Assembly: GCF_900182555.1 (NCBI RefSeq)
Contig: NZ_FXTH01000007.1
Coordinates: forward strand, 62,001 to 126,000
Length of the DNA: 64,000 nt
From: Fodinibius sediminis
GTDB lineage: Bacteria > Bacteroidota > Rhodothermia > Balneolales > Balneolaceae
Direction: 5' to 3'
Shown: piece after piece, positions 27,302 to 36,252 of the stretch
How the letters are laid out: each line of letters starts with the position of its first letter
Position numbering within the stretch: position 1 is the first letter of the stretch
Made by a program: the position numbers and the translations under genes
The notes under the pieces: model-generated
Databases searched by the model: none
Told to the model about the DNA's origin: nothing
Seen by the model: the letters and a program-made list of their open reading frames with translations, nothing else

Positions 27302-28573
27302 TCACTTCAGCGGATCTGGTATCCTCACAAGATCCTGGATGGTTTTTCCCTGATGAGTCATGCGAGCCAGGGTATAGATATAGCCCTCCTGCCCAACAGC
27401 AATGGAATTGACATAGGTCGGGCGCGATCCATCTTCATAAAACACCGGTCCGTGATCCTGATATTGGTCTGTTGGAAGATGATAGGTAACCAGGTGCAGA
27501 TTTTCCAGTCCCCGGGCGGCCCCCTTGGCAATCTGATCTTTTCCCTTGACCCTGCGATTATTTTTGTAGATCGGTCCGCCGGTTAAATAATAGATGGTCT
27601 CCTGATCAGGCCCCAGTGTAAAGCCCAGGTAGCCATAGCTAAACTGATCAAAAAATCCGCTTTTCCTGGAGGGCTCGGAAGTTAACCGTTCGACCAGTGT
27701 TATTTTTTGTTTGTGGGGATCGAAGCGGAACAGGTAGCCGGAGTTCCCGTGCACCCCGTAAACCACTTCTTCTGTGGGATGCCAGAATACCTTGCGCCAG
27801 TTGTAGGCCATATCTCCGGGCTGCGTGGGATCATAGGTCCCGAAATAATCCAGTCGCAGATGAACGTTCTCCAACTTGCCAACCTCTTCGTCCCCGGCCC
27901 TGTAATAAAGGATATCCCCTTCTGCATTGGAAAAATATACGATACCGGTCCGGGGATCTGTCACCAGGGATCGGCATAACACCCGGAAATCGCCCCCGGG
28001 GGTGCCGGCTTCTCCCCGATGAGAGATTGGACCATGATCCTTAAGGATATCCTTTTCAAGGTCATAGTGTATGAAATGGCCGGTGGGCCAGCTAATTCCA
28101 TAAATATGACCCCTCACGGCATCCATGGTCATTGACACCATGCCCTCGCCGTTGGGCAGTTTAGCCAGATCGATGCAATCACCTGTTTCGAGGTCATAGG
28201 CTAATATATGTCCCCCCGGATACAGGCCGTAGCCGTCCGGAGGATCAACGGGCAGGCGGTCCATACCGTCAATCTGCTCATAAAAACCCACGTGTGTAGC
28301 AAAATACAAGCGGTGGCCCCGTTCGTAAAACTGAACATGGCTTTTCCCCTGACCTATAACCTTATCCCCGCCTTCACCACACAATTCTGTCAGATCTCCT
28401 ATCAGCCGGATGTCATCCTTCCGGGGGTTATACCGATAGAAATGCCCACCAATAGTGATGTCCTCCGACGATAACACGTAATAGACGTTGCCATCACTTG
28501 CAATCGACAACGCATTATACACATCGTGAGCCAGTTCAAATCCGGAATAGTAGCGGTGAGCCGTCAATGCCAT
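27302..28573 (-). CDS. Beta-propeller protein of unknown function, no signal peptide
   Basis: 423 residues without a signal or membrane segment, so apparently cytosolic. Repeats of about 50 residues such as GHFYRYNPRKDDIRLIG, GHILAYDLETGDCIDLAKL, GHFIHYDLEKDILKDHG and GYLFRFDPHKQKITLVERL suggest a six- or seven-bladed propeller. The overall feel is that of oligogalacturonide lyase-type or SMP-30-like propellers, but no known catalytic set is clear, so I do not name an activity. Its stop lies 73 bases upstream of the start of the BNR-4 gene, and its start follows the ceramidase-like gene by 50 bases. A cytosolic propeller amid exported enzymes is unusual. Confidence 0.75.
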   Translation of the reverse strand: MALTAHRYYSGFELAHDVYNALSIASDGNVYYVLSSEDITIGGHFYRYNPRKDDIRLIGDLTELCGEGGDKVIGQGKSHVQFYERGHRLYFATHVGFYEQIDGMDRLPVDPPDGYGLYPGGHILAYDLETGDCIDLAKLPNGEGMVSMTMDAVRGHIYGISWPTGHFIHYDLEKDILKDHGPISHRGEAGTPGGDFRVLCRSLVTDPRTGIVYFSNAEGDILYYRAGDEEVGKLENVHLRLDYFGTYDPTQPGDMAYNWRKVFWHPTEEVVYGVHGNSGYLFRFDPHKQKITLVERLTSEPSRKSGFFDQFSYGYLGFTLGPDQETIYYLTGGPIYKNNRRVKGKDQIAKGAARGLENLHLVTYHLPTDQYQDHGPVFYEDGSRPTYVNSIAVGQEGYIYTLARMTHQGKTIQDLVRIPDPLK

Positions 28574-28623
28574 TTAGTGCAGTCTTGTTTTGTGTTTAAG
28601 CGGTAGGATATGCCACATTTATC

Positions 28624-30003
28624 CTACTCCAGCAAATCATTGTCTACAGGAGCCACCCCCGTCTCTTTGGCAAGCTTAACCATTCCGTCCATAATTGTTG
28701 TCTCGATGTCGTAACTCCAGGTTGACGGGAGGCCATATACCACCTGAGAAGACGCCCCCTCGTACCCTCCTTCATGCAACACTTCAGCAGTGGGAATGTA
28801 GGCCATCACGTCGTTGGAATATCCCATAACAATACTATCATGGCCAAAAATCTCTTTCAGCTGTATAGCGTACTCAATCAACAACTCCCCGCCGAGGGCA
28901 AAAACAGGCTGATTTCCGATCTTCCAGACCTGCAAGGGAAAGGGATACGTTTGTCGGAATGATTCTCCGTTGTCAATTTTCTTCAGCATCCGGTCGGCCC
29001 ATCTTTTATAATACCCCGACGCCGTTTCGGACTGCTGGGCCAGTTCCTCCCGGGAGGGCGGTTCGTTGAGATTCAGGTCAACCTCCGTATAGCCCGTTGC
29101 CAGCGTGGGTGTTAGCTGCTGCATTTCTTCTTCCAGTACGCGATCAACGGCTGCTGCCAACGTGCGCCCATACTGTTTTGCCAGGGCGACAGTACGACGC
29201 GGCAGGGGATTCTGATCCGCCCCCGCTCCCTGGAAAAACATTGCGGTGGCTCCCGGATGGTCCTTTTCCAGTTCAAGTTGCGCAAAACCGGGATAGTCAC
29301 CCGACCACTGATTACTGCTCAGAACCGTTGGATGGCAGGCATAGCCAAAGGTAAGGGCCTTAAGTTCACCCTCCGAGTTCAACACCTTCAGCACAGGCAC
29401 GGCATAGTCATTGGGGCCTTCCAGATCACTTTTCCTGAAGAGTGTAGCCGCCTCATTATTACGGCGATTCACCTGGAATCTTGCAACCCCGCTGCCCTTG
29501 TATATTTCCGAGGGTTCCAAATCATTAAACGCCTGCTGCACCAGTTGTACAATACGATCGACCAGGGCATCGGTGTAGCGGTTTATCTTGCCGGTTTCCT
29601 CCTGGTTCAGCGGGTAGATATCCTGCAGAGAATGCCCCAGTACAGGACCGGTGTGGGTATGCGAGCTGTTCAGCAGCACTTGTGCCTTTGTGAGATTCAG
29701 CTCCTCCTGCAAACGCTCCCTTATTTCATCCGACATGCCCTTGGGCCATCCCAGTATGTCAGCAGTGACCAGTACCGCCCGGTGTCCGGATGCATCTTCC
29801 AGGGCCAGCGCTTTTGCCCAGATCTGGTGCAGAGTACCGCTGGAAGGTTCTGTCCTGTTCCCATAGCCGGCCATCCACATTGAGAATTCGGGCGTTATAT
29901 CAATTTTGGCTACGCCAGTCTTCCATTGTTCCTTTTCAGTATCCTGAGCAAATCCATCCATAAACACCAGTGCAAGTGTGAATAGGAGAAGTATTTTTTT
30001 CAT
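28624..30003 (-). CDS. Neutral/alkaline ceramidase-like hydrolase (second copy)
   Basis: Starts at ATG 30003 (GTG one codon earlier), 459 residues, signal peptide ending MDGFA. The N-terminal domain of neutral ceramidases is marked by GVAKIDITP near residue 35, MAGYGNR, and LLNSSHTHTGPVLG with the zinc-site His residues; TFGYACHPTVLSSNQWSGDYPG and FFQGAGADQNPLPR follow. The protein is shorter than true ceramidases (about 650 residues) and lacks their C-terminal immunoglobulin-like domain. Members next to sugar genes are usually of unknown substrate and may hydrolyse amide or ester bonds. It lies 21 bases downstream of the HiPIP gene in the same operon; a paralogue is at 33331-34746. Confidence 0.87.
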   Translation of the reverse strand: MKKILLLFTLALVFMDGFAQDTEKEQWKTGVAKIDITPEFSMWMAGYGNRTEPSSGTLHQIWAKALALEDASGHRAVLVTADILGWPKGMSDEIRERLQEELNLTKAQVLLNSSHTHTGPVLGHSLQDIYPLNQEETGKINRYTDALVDRIVQLVQQAFNDLEPSEIYKGSGVARFQVNRRNNEAATLFRKSDLEGPNDYAVPVLKVLNSEGELKALTFGYACHPTVLSSNQWSGDYPGFAQLELEKDHPGATAMFFQGAGADQNPLPRRTVALAKQYGRTLAAAVDRVLEEEMQQLTPTLATGYTEVDLNLNEPPSREELAQQSETASGYYKRWADRMLKKIDNGESFRQTYPFPLQVWKIGNQPVFALGGELLIEYAIQLKEIFGHDSIVMGYSNDVMAYIPTAEVLHEGGYEGASSQVVYGLPSTWSYDIETTIMDGMVKLAKETGVAPVDNDLLE

Positions 30004-30024
30004 CACCGATCAATTAAGTTAATA

Positions 30025-30393
30025 TTACGTTTCCTGCGGGGCCCAGTAGGTACAGTACCCCTCCTCAAAAACAGGGCCTTCAAAAAGAATACAGCCCCCG
30101 CAGGCCTGTCCTTCTTTGGGAGGAATATACAAATTACAATTCTCGCATTTTTTATCCGGGATCGGCGTTTCCTCCACATAACCAAATCCTTTTCGTTTCT
30201 TCAGTTCGGCCTCGCTTACCTTGGACAAATCATCACACGAATCGACATCCAGGGGATCTGCCTGGTCTGGCGAGGAATCCTCACCAGACTGGCATCCTCC
30301 CAGGAACATACTGCCCGCGAGTAAAGCTGAACCTCCCACTACCTGCTGAAAACAACGTTTAAAAAAAACACGGCGACTGTATTCCTTGTCCAT
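30025..30393 (-). CDS. High-potential iron-sulfur protein (HiPIP), Tat-exported lipoprotein
   Basis: 122 residues. A complete twin-arginine signal (SRRVFFK, residues 6-12) is followed by a hydrophobic stretch and a lipobox (FLGGC, Cys34), so the protein should be folded with its cluster, exported by Tat and lipidated. The [4Fe-4S] ligands are Cys83, Cys86, Cys101 and Cys114 (CENC, ACGGC, GYCTYWAP), the HiPIP pattern; Cys98 is an extra cysteine next to the third ligand. HiPIPs shuttle electrons between periplasmic or membrane oxidoreductases. The gene starts five bases after the stop of a dehydrogenase-like propeller that has no haem, which suggests it is that protein's electron acceptor. Confidence 0.93.
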   Translation of the reverse strand: MDKEYSRRVFFKRCFQQVVGGSALLAGSMFLGGCQSGEDSSPDQADPLDVDSCDDLSKVSEAELKKRKGFGYVEETPIPDKKCENCNLYIPPKEGQACGGCILFEGPVFEEGYCTYWAPQET

Positions 30394-30398
30394 AGCTG

Positions 30399-32501
30399 TT
30401 ATGATTCTATAATATTGGAAATTATGTTTTTCAGCTCCTCATCCCCGTCCCCGGCCAGTGCCTGAAGCTGCTCTTCAACATCGGATGGAAGATCGGCCTC
30501 GGACTTGGCAAGCCCCCCGGAGAACCCTTCAGCGACCATTTTTCGAGAATCAACGGGTAAACCGCTCACCGCTTCCAAAAGCTGTGCCATATCTTCCCCG
30601 TTATTTCGTGCGGCCGTTACATAAGAAAAGTCGTGCAAAAACTGTTCTTTTTCCTCGTCCCAGGATCCAAAGAAGCCGGTTTCATCCTGCAGGGTTTCAA
30701 ACAACGCCATCGAAGAACCCGCATCGGAGCTAAGCACTCCCAGTCGGATCCAGTGATCTCTATAATGTTCCTGCAGAATATCAGCCAGCGGTTCCGTCAC
30801 TGCCTCAGACTCAAATTCACCCAGGCTCAGAGCTGCCTGTAATACCACCTTGTGGGAAGGGTCGCTGGACAATGTTATAGCCTCCGGCAGTACTTCCGGG
30901 AACCGTTCCGATAGTATTAAAGCATGCTCCCGTACTCCCGGAGACGCATCATTCAATGCCTCCCGGATGATATTTAGTGTCAGTGCATCCATTCCCTCCA
31001 TCACATACAAGGCATGCAAGCGGGTCACCGCATTTTCGTTCTCCATAAACAGCTCTTCAACAGCAGGTAATACCGATTTATCCTGCTTCTGCAGCAGCAT
31101 GCGCTGGGCATTCAGGCGGAACCACCGGTTCGGATGACTGAGCCATTCAACATACTGGTTGGAGGCCGTTGTGTTGTTAAGCTCCCCGAGAGGCAAAGTT
31201 GGCGCCTGGTCCTTGGGCACTATTCTATAGATTCGCCCCATATCATCGCCCCGCAGAAAATCCATATCCTCTTTCAGATCTTCCGGTATGGAAAGAGGCG
31301 TTTCGATATGCTGCCGGTAATAATCGAGCAGGTACAACGCCCCGTCCGGTCCGACTGTGAAGTTTGTCGGCCGGAACCAGGGATCCACTGAAGCCAGGAA
31401 TTCCCTGTCCTGTTCATTCTCCGGCCGCTGAGCCGTATACTCGACCTGGTCCGGAGAGCTTACCAGCTGGTCTCGATGCACCAAATTACCAGCCACCTCA
31501 CCCGTGAAAATATTGTCCCGGTATTCCTTCGGAAAGAGGTCGGCCCCGTAATAAGTGCCGCCCGAGGCCCCGGTAAAGTGATCATCGGCATATTCCACCC
31601 GATCCAGATCCTGTTCCTGGTAGCGTTTATTTCTACGCTTTGTCCGCTCGGCCCGCCAGTAGGGCGCTTCCGTCAGCTGATACATGGGCAAACCGTGATC
31701 ATTGATATTGGCCATTCCATTTGTTGTAGGAAGATACGAATGACGATGCAGATAGCGATAAGGGATAACCATCTGCTGAATGTGCCTGGTATTCTGGGTA
31801 ACAAATCGATTCCCCCATTTATCAAAAGTCTGTCCGAATTGCCCGGGCGCCGTTTCCGGCTCAAACTCCCCGCGGTCGAGTCGAAACCGAAAGTCCGCGC
31901 CCGCCATCGACAGGGGTTCAGCATCCGGGTCACGATTGAAATGGACCTCGCCGGCCTGGCCATGATTAGAGGCATAGATCCAATTGTCCACATTGAAGCG
32001 AAGGTTGGTAATTTGAGCTTCCTGGTTATTTTCAAAAAAGCCGGAAAAAACCTTCTCCTTATCATCAGCGCGGTCATCGCCATCGGTATCCCTGAAATAC
32101 CAGATGTTGGGCGCAGCTGTGACCAACAGTCCCTCTTTCCAGGGCAGGATACTTGTAGCATCAGTGATGCTGTCTGCAAATACAACGGAATCGTCAATCC
32201 GTCCATCTCCGTCCCTGTCCATCAGTTTCTTAATCTTTCCCCGTCCGGGTCCTTCCTCAGGCTTAAAGGGATAGTCCGGCATTTCCACCACATAGACATT
32301 CCCCTTTTCATCGAACACCATGGAGGTAGGGTCCATCACATGGGGCTCCGAGGCATAGACCTGCACCTCGAACCGGTCGTCCACCCGAAAACTGTCCAGT
32401 GCCTCCTCGACATTCATCGGTTCGGGATATTTTTTCTCACCGCATGAAATGAAGGTTAAGGCCATCACAACAGCCATGCCACCAATTATATATCTCCTCA
32501 T
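30399..32501 (-). CDS. Membrane-bound dehydrogenase-like propeller plus HEAT repeats, no cytochrome domain
   Basis: 700 residues with a lipobox (TFISC, Cys near residue 20). The N-terminal two thirds is the propeller of the PVC-type putative membrane-bound dehydrogenase family (FEVQVYASEPHVMDPTSMVFDEKGNVYVVEM; GNLVHRD; FRPTNFTVGPDGALYLLDYYR). Residues about 470-690 form HEAT-like alpha repeats. Relatives, including the protein at 59918-62449, end in a CxxCH cytochrome c domain; this one has no CxxCH anywhere. The HiPIP gene next door may replace the missing haem domain. It lies in the operon with ThuA and two ceramidase-like genes. The substrate is unknown; oxidation of a sugar or alcohol is inferred. 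Confidence 0.85.
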   Translation of the reverse strand: MRRYIIGGMAVVMALTFISCGEKKYPEPMNVEEALDSFRVDDRFEVQVYASEPHVMDPTSMVFDEKGNVYVVEMPDYPFKPEEGPGRGKIKKLMDRDGDGRIDDSVVFADSITDATSILPWKEGLLVTAAPNIWYFRDTDGDDRADDKEKVFSGFFENNQEAQITNLRFNVDNWIYASNHGQAGEVHFNRDPDAEPLSMAGADFRFRLDRGEFEPETAPGQFGQTFDKWGNRFVTQNTRHIQQMVIPYRYLHRHSYLPTTNGMANINDHGLPMYQLTEAPYWRAERTKRRNKRYQEQDLDRVEYADDHFTGASGGTYYGADLFPKEYRDNIFTGEVAGNLVHRDQLVSSPDQVEYTAQRPENEQDREFLASVDPWFRPTNFTVGPDGALYLLDYYRQHIETPLSIPEDLKEDMDFLRGDDMGRIYRIVPKDQAPTLPLGELNNTTASNQYVEWLSHPNRWFRLNAQRMLLQKQDKSVLPAVEELFMENENAVTRLHALYVMEGMDALTLNIIREALNDASPGVREHALILSERFPEVLPEAITLSSDPSHKVVLQAALSLGEFESEAVTEPLADILQEHYRDHWIRLGVLSSDAGSSMALFETLQDETGFFGSWDEEKEQFLHDFSYVTAARNNGEDMAQLLEAVSGLPVDSRKMVAEGFSGGLAKSEADLPSDVEEQLQALAGDGDEELKNIISNIIES

Positions 32502-32511
32502 ATTGCTTCCT

Positions 32512-33315
32512 CTATTCTGTGTCTGTTAAAAATTGTACTGCATTTGTCAATAAACTCAAGAAGGTATCTGTCTCAAAATCGGACGGATGTCCCAGTGAGG
32601 TATAAAAAACCCGGCTTCCCGAAGCTGTTTCCCTGACCCATGCTACAGGTTCCGTATTTCCTTCAGCGGTTCCCCTGATCAGTACCTCTGAGTGGTCGTC
32701 TACCAGGGGAGCCACCTTGTAGACATTTCCTTCACTGTGCCACTCCAGTTCTGGAAGATTTCTAATGATCGGATGATTCTGCATCTCCTGCACAACCGAT
32801 ACATCCGTACCGTAGGCTACGGGACCATAGCCCCGGTTTTTGCATCCCAGAATGTCCGGTACAAACGCCCACCAGTCCTCGTATCCTTCCTCAATCTCTT
32901 CACGGACAGAAAATGCATGATTTGCCGTTCGGATTCCCAGGAGGGGTCTTCCCGCTTTCAAATACGTCTTTATCCGATTCATTTGTCCCGGTGTAAGGGC
33001 TACTCTTCGTGCAAAGATGACCAACAGATCCGCTTCCTCCAGCACTTCCAAACCGGGAAAATGAAAAGCTGTCCGCTCTCCCTCTCCCCGTAACACGGTG
33101 GTCTTATACGGATGCTGCTCTTCAAGTTCTTGAGCAAATTCAGGGATGGTTCGATGCGCTTCATAATTGTTCTCATCCTTGCTTATGAGAAAAACGACAT
33201 GCTTTCGTTCGTGCTGTTCAACGGTATCTAACCCCGGAGCCGGGGTACTACCCCCAGCTACCCCACCTGCAAGCTGACAGCACGTATAAAGAAAAGCCAG
33301 TAAGACGGTAGTCAT
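32512..33315 (-). CDS. ThuA-domain lipoprotein
   Basis: 267 residues with a signal and a probable lipobox (FLYTC, Cys near residue 12). The ThuA-like glutamine-amidotransferase fold is shown by VVFLISKDENNYEAHRTIPEFAQEL, the segment EADLLVIFARRVALTPGQMNRIKTYLKAGRPLLGIRTANHAF and the closing GSRVFYTSLGHPSDF. The family is named after trehalose utilisation protein A and is thought to help process keto-sugars, but its reaction is not established. It sits 10 bases before the haem-free dehydrogenase-like gene and 15 bases after a ceramidase-like gene, so it is part of the same operon. ThuA near membrane-bound dehydrogenase-like proteins is a recurring association in this group of bacteria. Confidence 0.85.
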   Translation of the reverse strand: MTTVLLAFLYTCCQLAGGVAGGSTPAPGLDTVEQHERKHVVFLISKDENNYEAHRTIPEFAQELEEQHPYKTTVLRGEGERTAFHFPGLEVLEEADLLVIFARRVALTPGQMNRIKTYLKAGRPLLGIRTANHAFSVREEIEEGYEDWWAFVPDILGCKNRGYGPVAYGTDVSVVQEMQNHPIIRNLPELEWHSEGNVYKVAPLVDDHSEVLIRGTAEGNTEPVAWVRETASGSRVFYTSLGHPSDFETDTFLSLLTNAVQFLTDTE

Positions 33316-33330
33316 TGTATATTATTTGCC

Positions 33331-34746
33331 TTATAATTTTCGATTTTCGTTGTACGACTGCACAAGCAAATCCACCGCCGCATCAACCATTATCTGTCCC
33401 GCCCTATCTGTCCCGATATTGGTTTTCCTGCCGGTCTCATACCCCCCGCGGGCTTTTTCACCGGGCATGCCGACATAATGCACACCGTTGCCGTTTGAAT
33501 AACCCAGCACCAGCGTCTGCGGATAGGGGGATTGCCTCTTTATAGCCACCCCCAATTCGGTCATAGGCTCCCCCGGCAGTGTAACTATTGCCAGGGAACC
33601 GTAGGCCACAACCTGTATTTCCGAGGGCATAACCGCCAGCCCTGTTCTTTCCCGTCCATAGTCGGTCAGCGGGAGGCCGACATGGGTTTGGTGCGTCTTC
33701 AAGGGTCCCGGTTTCAGCTCTGCACTGTAATCATAGACTGTCTGAGCATAGTCTGTGAGCCCTTCTGCCATCTTGTTAACGGCATCAGTCCCCCTCCGCC
33801 AGGGGTTAATATCACCGGCTGTACCCTGAAGGAAAAGACTTTCCCCTCCCATTTGGTTATTCATTCTCCTCATGGTTTCCCCGGGCCAATCTGCCGAAAT
33901 ACTCTCCATGAAAGGATATATGGATACGGCATGACAGGCCATGTGAAATATGTTCGCAATGCTCTGCCCTGAACTGTCTCTGAATGAAATCAGCGTCATG
34001 GCCCGGTCTACCGGGCCAAAAGTTTTGTCTCCGCTCAGGATATTGGGATTCCAATCCTCATGACGATAATTAAAATTATCGGGCAGATCGGATTCCCTGA
34101 TGCCGTGTGTGACAGGACGCGGCCGCCTATTTCTGAGGTAGGCCGACACATCAGCCCGACCTATCCAAAGCGAGGCCGGTTGCAGTTGCTGTGCTGCCCT
34201 CAGGGCAGCTTCTACCGACTGATCAATCAGCCGATCCATCCATCGTTTAAATGAAGGATCATCATTCTGCGGCGGCATATATCGAACGGCCCACCATGTA
34301 TCCCGCTCTTTTCCACGGTGCTGGTCATCATATACCGGTGCCCATGGAGCCGAATGATTGTGTGATGCATTGACAAGGATATGGTTGGCAGCTATGCCCA
34401 GGGCTTCCGCGATAGCTGTGCGCACCCTGTAGACTGACGACTCTCCCGCATCCACCAGATCCCACTGAAGAAGAACCACCTTTTCCGATCCCTGACTCAT
34501 CACTAATGCCCGAACATACAGAGCGTCGCGAACCTTACCATATTTCTCACCCGTGACCCAGTTTTTTATATTGGTATCGGGTGTAATATCTGCTTTCGCT
34601 ATGCCGACCTTCAGCTGCAACTCAGTCGCCCCGGCCGGTTCGTTGTTTTGGGCACAGAGCATCACCGGCAGGCCTATCACCAACAGTAGCGGAAGACTCA
34701 GGATATGGATCTTCAATAATGCCATCAAACTTTGCTGATCTCTCAT
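33331..34746 (-). CDS. Neutral/alkaline ceramidase-like hydrolase (first copy)
   Basis: 471 residues with a signal peptide ending VMLCAQ. Signatures of the ceramidase N-terminal domain are VGIAKADITP near residue 47, ILVNASHNHSAPWAP with the probable zinc-site His residues, HMACHAVSIYPF and FLQGTAGDINPW. It differs from the second copy at 28624-30003 in having NASHNHSAP rather than NSSHTHTGP and shares only family-level similarity, so the two probably have distinct substrates. The ATG at 34746 overlaps the stop of the aminotransferase gene by four bases, which supports this start and implies translational coupling. Like the other copy it lacks the C-terminal domain of true ceramidases. Confidence 0.86.
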   Translation of the reverse strand: MRDQQSLMALLKIHILSLPLLLVIGLPVMLCAQNNEPAGATELQLKVGIAKADITPDTNIKNWVTGEKYGKVRDALYVRALVMSQGSEKVVLLQWDLVDAGESSVYRVRTAIAEALGIAANHILVNASHNHSAPWAPVYDDQHRGKERDTWWAVRYMPPQNDDPSFKRWMDRLIDQSVEAALRAAQQLQPASLWIGRADVSAYLRNRRPRPVTHGIRESDLPDNFNYRHEDWNPNILSGDKTFGPVDRAMTLISFRDSSGQSIANIFHMACHAVSIYPFMESISADWPGETMRRMNNQMGGESLFLQGTAGDINPWRRGTDAVNKMAEGLTDYAQTVYDYSAELKPGPLKTHQTHVGLPLTDYGRERTGLAVMPSEIQVVAYGSLAIVTLPGEPMTELGVAIKRQSPYPQTLVLGYSNGNGVHYVGMPGEKARGGYETGRKTNIGTDRAGQIMVDAAVDLLVQSYNENRKL

Positions 34747-36113
34747 TTAAGGCTTTCGGCATTCTTGTGAATCTTATCGATGGCCCCCGCAATTAAATCC
34801 ATGTCGTTACGGCTCCCCAGCAGGATATTCTGAGTGAACCATACCGCTTCTTCGTTGCAAATTTTTTCATTTGAAGGACATTGATTTTCCGCTGCGTACT
34901 CTTCGTAATCCAGCCGGTCCTCACTATATATCTTGCGGAACTTCGAGGAGTTGAAAGCGTTTTCCAGGAAGGGCATTTTATTGAGCTCATTATAACCGCT
35001 TGAGCAGGGAACGCCCTCTGCCCTGAGTGCTTTAAGAAATCTGCTCCGGGGCAGCCCCTGGAATTCCTCTTTGTGGTATCGGAATGGGAACAGGTGGTAG
35101 GCTGCCCGCGTGACGCTGGGATAGAGCCTGGCAGGAGTTATGCCCGGAATATCCTCAAGCTGATCCCTCAGGTAACGGGCATTCTCACTACGCGTCCTGG
35201 TCTGTTCCTCCAGACGTTTTAACTGTGCCAGCCCGATCGCGGCCTGGTACTCGGTGAGTCGCAATTTAGTGCCAACCATATAGGTCCCCGGCCGAGCCCC
35301 TTCCCCTACCGATCCATAGGGATTGCCATAGTTGTGGTACGAACGGCAGCGATCCATAAACTCTTCATTATCGCTGACAATTGCACCCCCTTCACCCATC
35401 GGGAGATTTTTTGAATTCTGGAAGCTAAAACATCCGGCATCGCCAAATGTACTAACTTTTTGCCCATTGATCTCTGCCATCCAGGCCTGGCAGGCATCCT
35501 CAACAACAAGCAGGTCATGCTTGCGTGCAATATCCATAATACGGACCATGTCTGATGGCAATCCGGCGATATGTACCGGAAGGATGGCCTTGGTATTGGC
35601 CGTGATCTTATCTTCAATCTGGTCCGGATCCATCTGGAAGGTATCCGGGTCAATATCCACAAAAACAGGAATGGCCCCATTAAAGACGATACAAGAAACC
35701 GAAGCAATAAAGGTATAGGGAGTGACCAGGACCTCGTCCCCCCATCCAATATCGAGCTGCGCGAGGGAGGTATTGAGTGCATTGGTTCCATTGACCACGG
35801 TCAGGCATCGTTTCGTACCCATGAGTTCAGCCCACTTCTGTTCAAACTCGGTAACTACCTCATCCCGTGACCAGACACCACTCCTGATGACATCAAGCAA
35901 GCGTTCTTCATCCTGCTGTGGTTTCCAAATGGGCCATGAGGGCCAATCCGGAGAGATGACGGGCTCTCCGCCCAATAACGCGGGGGTATTATGACGTTTT
36001 GACAAATAACTGAACACCTTTCCGCTGGGCAATGCCAACGCCGCCGCTGCACCCAGTCCAGCTATCGAATTCTTCTTCAAAAACTCTCGTCGGGTATATC
36101 TTTTTTTTTCCAT
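34743..36113 (-). CDS. DegT/DnrJ/EryC1/StrS family PLP aminotransferase with Tat signal
   Basis: 456 residues. The first 40 form a convincing twin-arginine signal (TRREFLKKN, then AGLGAAAALALPSG). The remainder is a sugar aminotransferase of fold type I: VNGTNALNTSLAQLDIGWGDEVLVTPYTF, VVEDACQAW, and FSFQNSKNLPMGEGGAIV, whose Lys would bind PLP; the small-domain loop YHNYGNPYG follows. Such enzymes usually work in the cytosol on nucleotide keto-sugars. Export with PLP bound via Tat would be compatible with keto-sugars formed in the periplasm, and this is the main oddity. It leads the ceramidase-ThuA-dehydrogenase operon. In some relatives the same fold is a dehydratase or isomerase, so amination is not certain. 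Confidence 0.88.
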   Translation of the reverse strand: MEKKRYTRREFLKKNSIAGLGAAAALALPSGKVFSYLSKRHNTPALLGGEPVISPDWPSWPIWKPQQDEERLLDVIRSGVWSRDEVVTEFEQKWAELMGTKRCLTVVNGTNALNTSLAQLDIGWGDEVLVTPYTFIASVSCIVFNGAIPVFVDIDPDTFQMDPDQIEDKITANTKAILPVHIAGLPSDMVRIMDIARKHDLLVVEDACQAWMAEINGQKVSTFGDAGCFSFQNSKNLPMGEGGAIVSDNEEFMDRCRSYHNYGNPYGSVGEGARPGTYMVGTKLRLTEYQAAIGLAQLKRLEEQTRTRSENARYLRDQLEDIPGITPARLYPSVTRAAYHLFPFRYHKEEFQGLPRSRFLKALRAEGVPCSSGYNELNKMPFLENAFNSSKFRKIYSEDRLDYEEYAAENQCPSNEKICNEEAVWFTQNILLGSRNDMDLIAGAIDKIHKNAESLK

Positions 36114-36252
36114 AATCTTCCTCTGTTTGAATTAATATCACTGGTCTTATCATTAGGTGCTATATGCAAACAAAGTCGCATCGAGAAAGGACCTGTCACT
36201 TGCCAGGCACACCTTCATATTCCTTCTCAATCACCGCCCCTGTACCTGTTTC

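Noticed and set aside
31476-32447. Plus-strand open frame of 323 codons
   Set aside because: Shadow of the dehydrogenase-like gene 30399-32501.
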